A DNA stretch of 7,489 bases from Clostridia bacterium. GTDB lineage: Bacteria > Bacillota > Clostridia > Christensenellales > Aristaeellaceae. The translations under genes were made by a program, and so were the position numbers. Below the pieces are notes generated by a model. That model made no database searches. It saw only the letters and a list, made by a program, of their open reading frames with translations, and was not told the DNA's origin. The stretch covers positions 1 to 7,489 of the forward strand of contig JAEDIV010000126.1 in assembly GCA_016296675.1 (NCBI GenBank), read 5' to 3'. Shown here one piece after another: positions 1 through 4,481 of this stretch (positions are counted from its first letter, which is position 1; every line of letters begins with the position of its first letter).

Positions 1-2
1 AG

Positions 3-476
3 AAGATCGGCGAGGTTGTTGGCCCGCGCGGCAAGATGATCAACAAGATCATCGAAGAGACCGGCGTTAAGATCGACATTGAGGACGACGGAAGCGTATA
101 CATCGCGACCGAAGACGCCGCTGCCGCCCAGCGCGCCAAGTCCATCATCGAGGGTATCGTTCGCGAGCTCAAGGTCGGCGACGTGTTCACCGGCAAGGTT
201 GCCCGCATCATGACCTTCGGCGCATTCGTTGAATACGCCCCCGGCAAGGACGGCATGATCCACATCTCCAAGCTCGCCAACGAGCGCGTTGAGAAGGTGG
301 AAGACGTCGTAAACATCGGCGACATGCTCGAGTGCAAGGTAGCCGAGATCGACGCTCAGGGCCGCATCAACCTGATCCGTAACGACATCGAGTATGACAA
401 CGAGGCCATGCCCGTACGCCGTCCCCCGAGGACCGGCGATCGTCGCCCCGGCAATGATCGCGGCGGACGCAGATAA
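3..476 (+). CDS. pnp: Polyribonucleotide nucleotidyltransferase (PNPase), C-terminal part
   Basis: The frame is open from the window edge, so the 5' part of the gene, with both RNase PH domains, lies outside. What remains is the RNA-binding end. A KH domain comes first, with a GxxG loop seen as VVGPRGK, followed by the very characteristic INKIIEETGVKIDIEDDG segment. An S1 domain follows (VGDVFTGKVARIMTFGAFVE, then DGMIHISKLA) and a basic Arg/Pro/Gly tail ending GNDRGGRR. PNPase degrades RNA 3'-5' by phosphorolysis in the cytoplasm, and KH and S1 hold the substrate. The loop residue Arg in GPRG replaces the more common Gly, which is minor. In Firmicutes pnp is often followed by the M16 peptidase gene, as here. 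The family call is nearly certain from the combined domains. Confidence 0.96.
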   Translation, partial: KIGEVVGPRGKMINKIIEETGVKIDIEDDGSVYIATEDAAAAQRAKSIIEGIVRELKVGDVFTGKVARIMTFGAFVEYAPGKDGMIHISKLANERVEKVEDVVNIGDMLECKVAEIDAQGRINLIRNDIEYDNEAMPVRRPPRTGDRRPGNDRGGRR

Positions 477-488
477 GAAATGATTTTT

Positions 489-516
489 CAGGCGGCGCGT
501 ATATGCGCGCCGCCTG
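489..516 (+). terminator. GC-rich hairpin after pnp, no downstream U-tract
   Basis: A perfect 11-bp stem (CAGGCGGCGCG 489-499, CGCGCCGCCTG 506-516) with a 6-nt loop starts 13 bases after the pnp stop. The run of T lies before the stem (484-488), not after it. It is therefore not a textbook intrinsic terminator in either direction. It may be an RNA 3'-end stabiliser, a processing site or an incomplete terminator ahead of the peptidase gene. Confidence 0.6.
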
Positions 517-592
517 CTTCACAAAAGCCGCGTGAGAGGGCGTTTGAATTTTGCGCCGCTTGCTCGGCCTATTTTGTATTTTGGAGGCTTTT

Positions 593-1834
593 ATGGCTTT
601 TTTACAGCACACCCTTTCAAACGGCCTGCGCATTATCGGTGAATTCATTCCCCATTACCGTTCGGTTTCTGTCGGCCTTTGGGTGGAATCCGGTTCCCAG
701 TATGAAACGCCTAAAGAAAACGGCATCAGCCATTTTATCGAGCACATGCTGTTTAAAGGAACAACCAGGCGCACCGCGCGCGACATCGCCGAGGAAATGG
801 ACGCCGTCGGCGGCCAATTGAACGCGTTCACCAGCAAGGAGTGCACCTGTTTTTATGCCAAGGTCGTGGATGAGCATCTGCCCCTTGCCATGGATGTGAT
901 TTCCGATCTTGTCCTTCATTCGAAGCTTGACGAGGACGACATCGCCCGCGAAAAAGGCGTCGTGATCGAAGAAATCAATATGGCGGAGGATTCCCCGGAA
1001 GATCTCGCATTTGAGCTTTTGATGCTTGCGCACTACGGCGATCAGCCCGTGTCCCGCCCGATTCTGGGCACAGTCGAAACCGTTTCGGCGTTTACGCAGG
1101 CGGACATCCGCAGCTATATGAAGCGCATGTACTGCCCCGAAAGAAGCGTTCTCGCTCTTGCCGGCAAGTTTGACTGGGAGAAAGTGATCGCGCAGGCGGA
1201 AAACCTGTACGGCGAATGGGAAAAGTCCGGCGTGGACAAGCCCGAAACCGGAACAGTTCAGGTCGCGCCCACAAAGCTCACCCGCAAAAAGGACATCGAG
1301 CAGACCCACATCTGCATCGGTTTCCCGTCTGCGAAAATCGGAAGCAAGGATATTTATCCCCTTGCGCTTATGAACTCGGTCTACGGCGGCGCCATGTCCT
1401 CCCGCCTTTTCCAGACCATAAGAGAAGAACGCGGCATGGCCTATACCGTGTATTCCTATCCGAATTCCTATACCGATACCGGCATGCTCGCCGTCTACGC
1501 GGGCACCAGCCCTGAGCACGCCGATGAGGTCGTAAAGCTCATTAAAGAGGAAACCCAAAACCTCAAAGAAAACGGCCTGACGGAAAAGGAATTTACGCAG
1601 GCGAGAGACCAGCTTCTTGCCTCCTTCATCCTCGGCCTTGAATCCACCTCCAGCCGCATGAATTCGATCGGCCGCCGCCTTTTAATTCAGGGAGATACCC
1701 GAACGGACGACGAAGTGGTCGAGAAAATCAAGTCCATCACGCTTGAAGAGGTCAACGAAGTCACACGCCGCGTCCTCTCCGCTCCCTTCTCCGTCGCCAT
1801 CGTCGGAAACGGCGCAGACGAAGTCGAAATCTGA
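593..1834 (+). CDS. mlpA: M16 family zinc metallopeptidase, MlpA/YmxG-type
   Basis: The product is 413 aa, the usual size of single-unit bacterial M16B peptidases related to the mitochondrial processing peptidase beta subunit. The inverted zinc site is intact: His47-Phe-Ile-Glu50-His51, with the third ligand Glu127 exactly 76 residues after His51 and the conserved Glu120 seven residues before it. Typical flanking segments are present: LSNGLRII near the N-terminus, GISHFIEHMLFKGT, and in the second half REERGMAYTVYSYP with the conserved Arg/Tyr region. It is predicted to be a soluble cytoplasmic enzyme with no signal peptide. I chose ATG 593 because GGAGG (583-587) sits 5 nt upstream; an in-frame TTG at 551 has no such site. 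The position after pnp matches the Bacillus mlpA (ymxG) neighbourhood. Physiological substrates are unknown; in Bacillus, mlpA has been linked to control of extracellular protease production. Confidence 0.93.
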   Translation: MAFLQHTLSNGLRIIGEFIPHYRSVSVGLWVESGSQYETPKENGISHFIEHMLFKGTTRRTARDIAEEMDAVGGQLNAFTSKECTCFYAKVVDEHLPLAMDVISDLVLHSKLDEDDIAREKGVVIEEINMAEDSPEDLAFELLMLAHYGDQPVSRPILGTVETVSAFTQADIRSYMKRMYCPERSVLALAGKFDWEKVIAQAENLYGEWEKSGVDKPETGTVQVAPTKLTRKKDIEQTHICIGFPSAKIGSKDIYPLALMNSVYGGAMSSRLFQTIREERGMAYTVYSYPNSYTDTGMLAVYAGTSPEHADEVVKLIKEETQNLKENGLTEKEFTQARDQLLASFILGLESTSSRMNSIGRRLLIQGDTRTDDEVVEKIKSITLEEVNEVTRRVLSAPFSVAIVGNGADEVEI

Positions 1835-1848
1835 GGAGGGCATGTACC

Positions 1849-2220
1849 ATGGATAAGCTCGACAGAATCTTCGAGATGCAGGAAAAGCTGAACGAGGACA
1901 TCATCGAAAAAAGAAACCTGCACGATATCCCGGACGAAAAATGGATTCAGATGCAGACCCTCGCGATGCTGAGCGAAATGGCGGAGCTGATTGACGAAGT
2001 CAACTTCAAATGGTGGAAAAATCCGAAGCCGGTGAATTCTGACAACGTAAAAGACGAACTGGTCGACATCCTCCATTTCTTCGTCTCCATGTGCCTTCGC
2101 GCCCACATGAGCCCGGACGAGCTGTTTGAAAGGTATTTAAGTAAGAATAAAGAGAACTTCGACAGACAAATGGGCTTAAGCAAAAAGCCGGGGTATGATG
2201 TGAAGGAACTGAATAAATAA
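1849..2220 (+). CDS. Dimeric dUTP diphosphatase (all-alpha NTP pyrophosphatase, dUTPase_2 family)
   Basis: The product is 123 aa. The metal-binding signature of the all-alpha NTP pyrophosphohydrolase superfamily is present as Glu43-x2-Glu46 (SEMAELIDE) and Glu70-x2-Asp73 (ELVDILHF). FKWWK at 53-57 and the C-terminal pattern KNKENFDRQ...GY are hallmarks of the dimeric dUTPases of Campylobacter, trypanosomes and some phages, rather than of plain MazG proteins. It should hydrolyse dUTP (and dUDP) to dUMP and pyrophosphate or phosphate in the cytoplasm, keeping uracil out of DNA and supplying thymidylate synthesis. The ribosome binding site AGGAGGG (1834-1840) begins on the last base of the peptidase stop codon, so the two genes are probably co-transcribed and translationally coupled. 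An ATG at 1842 is out of frame and stops after four codons, so 1849 is the start. Confidence 0.88.
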   Translation: MDKLDRIFEMQEKLNEDIIEKRNLHDIPDEKWIQMQTLAMLSEMAELIDEVNFKWWKNPKPVNSDNVKDELVDILHFFVSMCLRAHMSPDELFERYLSKNKENFDRQMGLSKKPGYDVKELNK

Positions 2221-2224
2221 AAAT

Positions 2225-2244
2225 CAGCCGATCTTCATCGGCTG
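2225..2244. terminator. Hairpin terminator after the dUTPase gene, better formed for the minus strand
   Basis: A perfect 8-bp stem (CAGCCGAT 2225-2232, ATCGGCTG 2237-2244) has a 4-nt loop and starts 4 bases after the dUTPase stop. Read on the plus strand it is followed by TCCGTAAAAAC, with no U-tract. Read on the minus strand it is followed by ATTTTTATTTATT, a good U-rich tail. It may therefore mainly stop transcripts entering from the right, while giving the plus-strand mRNA a stable 3' end. Confidence 0.6.
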
Positions 2245-2247
2245 TCC

Positions 2248-2460
2248 GTAAAAACAATCAAAGGCAGTTTCATTAAACATGATGCTTTGTAATACGAAAA
2301 ACGGGACGGGAAACCCGTCCCCTACGGCTAAAACGACGTGTTTCGTTCACCGTGTGGGGACGGGTTTCCCGTCTTGTATTCAAATTGGTTTATTTTTATT
2401 CTTTGTGATGCCCCTTGGCTTTCCCTCCGGGAGAGCTGTCACTGAAGGTGAATGAGAGGG
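2248..2460. repeat. Dispersed structured repeat, copy A (213 bp)
   Basis: This block is repeated at 3368-3579 in the same orientation; hand alignment gives about 17 differences including one 1-nt gap. It contains a perfect hairpin (GGGACGGG 2303-2310, CCCGTCCC 2314-2321), a second one (GACGGG 2359-2364, CCCGTC 2368-2373) whose whole sequence is close to the reverse complement of the first, and an end module with the stem GCTTTCCC/GGGAGAGC and a small CACT/GGTG hairpin. The first and second hairpins could therefore pair with each other as one long arm or fold separately. No coding frame is credible. It explains almost all of the gap between the dUTPase and the repressor gene. Confidence 0.9.
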
Positions 2461-2489
2461 TTTTGAAACCCTTAAAGTTGAAAAGCCCG

Positions 2490-2527
2490 CTTCATTTACA
2501 CGGGAGCGTTTTGCCTCTCGTGTGAAG
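2490..2527. other. Hairpin downstream of the repressor gene, related to the repeat modules
   Basis: CTTCA plus CACGGGAG (2490-2494, 2499-2506) pairs with CTCTCGTG plus TGAAG (2515-2527), with a 4-nt bulge and one G-T pair. The core GGGAGCGTTTTGCCTCTCG resembles the hairpin at 3628-3646. It lies 30 bases past the repressor stop codon on the minus strand and could act as its terminator, although only a short T stretch (GGGCTTTTC) follows in that direction. Confidence 0.45.
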
Positions 2528-2556
2528 TGTCGTAAATAGTTCAACTATAATGCTGT

Positions 2557-2772
2557 TTACATGTTTCTGGTGGGATTGTTGGTTTGTCCAAGAATATAAT
2601 CAATACTTGTGCCGTAAATCTCGGCTAATTGAATTAAGATTCGCGTTGGAATATCATTTTCTCCTGTTTCATATTTTGAATAACCTGTCTGTGACATGTT
2701 TAGCATTTTTGCTATTGTACTTTGATTCCAATCCCGATCTTCTCTTAAATCTCGAATTCGCTGATATTTCAT
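2557..2772 (-). CDS. Small XRE/Cro-CI family helix-turn-helix repressor
   Basis: The product is 71 aa, essentially one HTH_3 domain with a short tail. The fold is clear: RIRDLREDRDWNQSTIAKML gives helices 1 and 2, MSQTGYSKYETGEN gives the recognition helix 3 with the diagnostic YSKYE(T)GEN turn, and IPTRILIQLAEIYGTSIDYILG gives helices 4 and 5. There is no ligand-binding or protease-sensing domain, so control probably works through dimerisation or a partner. I chose ATG 2772 because GAGGTG lies 6-7 nt upstream; a GTG three codons earlier is itself part of that site. The gene diverges from the small lipoprotein-like gene at 2880. A perfect palindrome in the shared intergenic region, inside the neighbour's promoter, is the obvious operator. 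Base composition is AT-rich compared with the housekeeping genes. Confidence 0.9.
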   Translation of the reverse strand: MKYQRIRDLREDRDWNQSTIAKMLNMSQTGYSKYETGENDIPTRILIQLAEIYGTSIDYILGQTNNPTRNM

Positions 2773-2816
2773 TATACTCACCTCAAGATTATTATGTCTT
2801 AATCTGATTTAGAGTA

Positions 2817-2845
2817 TTGACATATAACCTGAAACAGGTTATAAT
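2817..2845 (+). promoter_or_regulatory. Consensus sigma-A promoter of the small lipoprotein-like gene
   Basis: TTGACA (2817-2822) and TATAAT (2840-2845) are both perfect hexamers separated by exactly 17 bp. Transcription would start near 2852, giving a leader of about 28 nt before ATG 2880. Such a perfect promoter would be very strong unless repressed. The 21-bp palindrome that fills the spacer supplies the means. Confidence 0.9.
2823..2843. promoter_or_regulatory. Palindromic operator, probable XRE repressor site
   Basis: TATAACCTG (2823-2831) and CAGGTTATA (2835-2843) are perfect 9-bp inverted arms around AAA. The site occupies the whole promoter spacer and overlaps four bases of the -10 box, so a bound protein would block RNA polymerase. 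It lies 51 bp upstream of the divergent XRE gene start, so autoregulation is plausible. That the XRE protein binds here is inferred from position and symmetry. Confidence 0.8.
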
Positions 2846-2879
2846 TTATTTGAGAAGAGTAAAAAGGGGATGGATTATA

Positions 2880-3101
2880 ATGTATGATGCTATTGCCAAA
2901 ATAGGTTCAGCGATTTTAGGTGGAATAGTTATCTTTGTGATAATTATACTTGTGTCTTGCTCAGATAGTAACGATAGTCGTAAAGATAATTCGCGTTCAT
3001 CAAGCTATAAGCCTTACTACGAGGAGGACTACGATTTTCAGCAGTTTAGAGATGACTATAATTATTTTAAGGGTCGTTATGATGCTATGACGGGACAATA
3101 G
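2880..3101 (+). CDS. Small lipoprotein-like or single-pass membrane protein, function unknown
   Basis: The product is 73 aa. Residues 8-26 form a strongly hydrophobic segment (IGSAILGGIVIFVIIILVSC) that ends in a good lipobox, Leu24-Val-Ser-Cys27, followed by a polar, Ser/Asp-rich region and then an aromatic acidic part (YKPYYEEDYDFQQFRDDYNY). It is either a lipoprotein anchored at Cys27 and facing outward, or a single-pass protein. The basic n-region is weak, with only Lys7, which leaves some doubt about export. I chose ATG 2880, with AGGGGAT upstream at 2864-2870. An upstream in-frame TTG at 2817 is the -35 box and cannot be the start. I do not recognise the family. Its tight apparent control by the divergent XRE gene suggests a product made only under particular conditions. 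Confidence 0.72.
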   Translation: MYDAIAKIGSAILGGIVIFVIIILVSCSDSNDSRKDNSRSSSYKPYYEEDYDFQQFRDDYNYFKGRYDAMTGQ

Positions 3102-3255
3102 GAAATGATAAAACAACTTTGTGAAATTACAGAAGGAGCAACTTGTCTTTTTGCAGATAGGTGTTCTTTGCTGTGACGGATCATTTATAACATTTTGTTT
3201 AGAGAGTGCTATTCGCGATAGATTCGATTAGCTGATGGAAAATAGAATAAAGAAT

Positions 3256-3292
3256 AAAGGAACTTGTGCGCTTGTGTTGCAAAAGTTCCTTT
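3256..3292 (+). terminator. Probable intrinsic terminator of the small lipoprotein-like gene
   Basis: A perfect 10-bp stem (AAAGGAACTT 3256-3265, AAGTTCCTTT 3283-3292) with a 17-nt loop is followed by TGTTTACA. The A-rich 5' side and T-rich 3' side are typical of a bidirectional intrinsic terminator. It lies about 155 bases after the stop codon, so the transcript has a long 3' region in which I see no convincing gene. Confidence 0.7.
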
Positions 3293-3367
3293 TGTTTACA
3301 AGTTTGCAGATTAACGAGATGTCCTAGGAGCGAATTTGTCATCACAACAAACGGAGGAACTGAAAAA

Positions 3368-3579
3368 GTAAAAACAATCATAGGCAGTTTCATTTAGCGC
3401 AATGCCTTGTAAAACGAAAAACGGGACGGGAAACCCGTCCCCTACGGCTAAAACGATGCGTTTCGTTCACCGTGTGGGGACGGGTTTCCCGTCCTGTATT
3501 CAAATCGGTTTATTTTTTTCTTCGTGATGCCCCTTGGCTTTCCCTCCGGGAGAGCTGTCACCGAAGGTGACTGAGAGGG
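3368..3579. repeat. Dispersed structured repeat, copy B (212 bp)
   Basis: Direct copy of the block at 2248-2460, same orientation. The two hairpins are conserved (GGGACGGG 3423-3430 with CCCGTCCC 3434-3441; GGACGGG 3478-3484 with CCCGTCC 3488-3494). The last module has a cleaner GTCACC-GAA-GGTGAC hairpin than copy A. The left boundary at GTAAAAACAATCA is sharp, since the flanking bases differ between copies. Differences cluster in the loops and in one left-hand stretch (3394-3410), while the stems are retained. This suggests that structure is what is conserved. Confidence 0.9.
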
Positions 3580-3590
3580 ATTTTAAGTCT

Positions 3591-3653
3591 CCTACGGTTA
3601 AAGCGATGGTCTGCGTTCACGCTGTAGGGGAGGCGTTTCGCCTCCCGCGCTGT
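3591..3653. repeat. Diverged partial copy of the hairpin repeat
   Basis: CTACGGTTAAAGCGATG, then GCGTTCAC.C.TGTAGGGGA, matches the middle of copies A and B (CTACGGCTAAAACGATG, CGTTCACCGTGTGGGGA) base for base at most positions. The hairpin arms themselves have changed to GGGAGGCG (3628-3635) and CGCCTCCC (3639-3646), both sides changing together. It follows copy B by 11 bases, so repeat units appear to be stacked here. Confidence 0.7.
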
Positions 3654-3658
3654 CTTTC

Positions 3659-3704
3659 CCTCTCCGTCCTTGCTTTCACCGGACTCCTATGACGGAGAAA
3701 GAGG
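3659..3704. other. Bulged hairpin beyond the repeat units, otherwise empty intergenic DNA
   Basis: CCTCTCCGTC (3659-3668) pairs with GACGGA-GAAA-GAGG (3691-3704) with a short bulge. It may be another decayed repeat module, or the 3' end of the phosphatidyltransferase transcript from the minus strand, although no T-tract follows in that direction. From here to 3774 I see no gene. The rest of the 3102-3774 gap is accounted for by a terminator hairpin and repeats. Confidence 0.4.
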
Positions 3705-3774
3705 CAAGGGAGATTTGCGCGGTGTGCTTAAAAACGTTTGAAAATGCATTCTTGTTTCTGATCGATAAATTGGC

Positions 3775-4281
3775 TTATTTGAGCCCACTATCTGTAATAA
3801 CATAAAACCCTTCTTGAATTGCAGAAAGTGTTGCAATGGAGCATACAGCTATGGCAGTGTAATTCAATTTCCAAAAATGTAATGTCAAAGGCAATAAAAA
3901 CAGAAGGAGCCCTGTTACTTTGTTCATAATCGTATGCAGGGATATAAACTGTTTTTTAGAAACATATCCCCATATGATATTGCTGATTTTGATAACCGCA
4001 ATCACACCACACCATATCAACAACCACCCCGGAATATGGATTGCTGGCAACAACTTAAACAAAGATATGACTACAAAAACAAGGTCGGCAAACGTGTCCA
4101 GCTGGCTTCCGAACTTGCTTATACTGTTTGTTTTTCTGGCGATTGTTCCATCTACCATATCACTAAAACCGCATAGGAGATATGTGATATAAAAGGCTAA
4201 AGAAAATGCTGGAAAGAACAGCAACAAAATACTGCCGAAAACACGACAACCTGTGAGTATATTTGCAATATGCTTTCTCAT
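3775..4281 (-). CDS. CDP-alcohol phosphatidyltransferase family membrane enzyme
   Basis: The product is 168 aa and carries a perfect CDP-alcohol phosphotransferase signature, D-x2-DG-x2-AR-x8-G-x3-D-x3-D, as Asp41, Asp44-Gly45, Ala48-Arg49, Gly58, Asp62 and Asp66. These residues bind the metal ions and the CDP group. Hydrophobic stretches at about 14-38, 66-82, 84-104, 120-136 and 138-155 fit an integral membrane enzyme of this family. It would move a phosphatidyl group from CDP-diacylglycerol to an alcohol; whether the acceptor is glycerol phosphate, serine, inositol or another cannot be told from this sequence. The start ATG 4281 has AGGTG 5 nt upstream. The gene is plainly more AT-rich than its neighbours and stands alone between unrelated genes, which suggests acquisition or an accessory role beside the main pgsA. 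Confidence 0.88.
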   Translation of the reverse strand: MRKHIANILTGCRVFGSILLLFFPAFSLAFYITYLLCGFSDMVDGTIARKTNSISKFGSQLDTFADLVFVVISLFKLLPAIHIPGWLLIWCGVIAVIKISNIIWGYVSKKQFISLHTIMNKVTGLLLFLLPLTLHFWKLNYTAIAVCSIATLSAIQEGFYVITDSGLK

Positions 4282-4319
4282 CTGTTCACCTGCAGATTTC
4301 AGTTTAATTAACGGATTCC

Positions 4320-4348
4320 ATTATACCACACTTTGTCCGGATATACAA
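4320..4348 (-). promoter_or_regulatory. Promoter of the phosphatidyltransferase gene, extended -10
   Basis: On the minus strand TTGTAT (4343-4348) and TATAAT (4320-4325) are 17 bp apart, and TGG directly precedes the -10, giving the extended form TGnTATAAT. Transcription would start near 4313, about 32 nt before the start codon. A small dyad, CTTTGT 4331-4336 with ACAAAG 4345-4350, spans the spacer and -35 region and could be an operator. Confidence 0.8.
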
Positions 4349-4356
4349 AGACAGGC

Positions 4357-4376
4357 ACAGCAGATGAGACTGCTGT
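4357..4376. other. 7-bp inverted repeat between divergent promoters
   Basis: ACAGCAG (4357-4363) and CTGCTGT (4370-4376) are perfect arms around 6 bases. It lies just upstream of the phosphatidyltransferase promoter and about 60 bp upstream of the probable oxidoreductase promoter. It could be a binding site for a regulator of either gene, or chance. Confidence 0.35.
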
Positions 4377-4417
4377 CGCGGATTTGCGGATTCTGTTTCT
4401 TTTGTCCATTTCCCCCT

Positions 4418-4445
4418 TTTCGAATCCTTGAATCTGTGTTAAAAT
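4418..4445 (+). promoter_or_regulatory. Possible promoter of the oxidoreductase-peptidase operon
   Basis: TGTTAAAAT (4437-4445) fits an extended -10 (TGn then TAAAAT). TTTCGA (4418-4423), 16 bp upstream, is a poor -35. The predicted start near 4452 would give a leader of about 30 nt before ATG 4482. No better hexamer pair is visible in the intergenic region. Confidence 0.4.
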
Positions 4446-4481
4446 TATATCGGAAAAAATCCTTTCAAGGAGTGCATCCAT

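Noticed and set aside
551..592. TTG-initiated extension of the M16 peptidase by 14 residues
   Set aside because: The ATG at 593 has GGAGG 5 nt upstream and begins the usual family N-terminus; the extension is not family-like.
617..1558. Long minus-strand frame of 313 codons opposite the M16 gene
   Set aside because: It is a codon-bias shadow of a well-supported gene; low-complexity His/Gly/Arg-rich content.
2550..2807. Plus-strand 85-codon open frame
   Set aside because: It is opposite the clearly recognisable XRE gene and has no family-like content.
2817..2879. TTG-initiated extension of the small lipoprotein-like gene
   Set aside because: The proposed start is the -35 hexamer and the extension spans the promoter and operator.
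3105..3176. Short plus-strand frame of 23 codons after the lipoprotein-like gene, containing three Cys
   Set aside because: No ribosome binding site at a workable distance and too short to judge; could be chance.
3199..3393. Minus-strand 64-codon frame
   Set aside because: It starts inside repeat copy B and runs through the terminator hairpin; no good ribosome binding site or recognisable domain.
2248..3579. CRISPR array or tandem repeat
   Set aside because: Only two full units, over 200 bp each, separated by about 900 bp containing genes; no short regular repeats and spacers.
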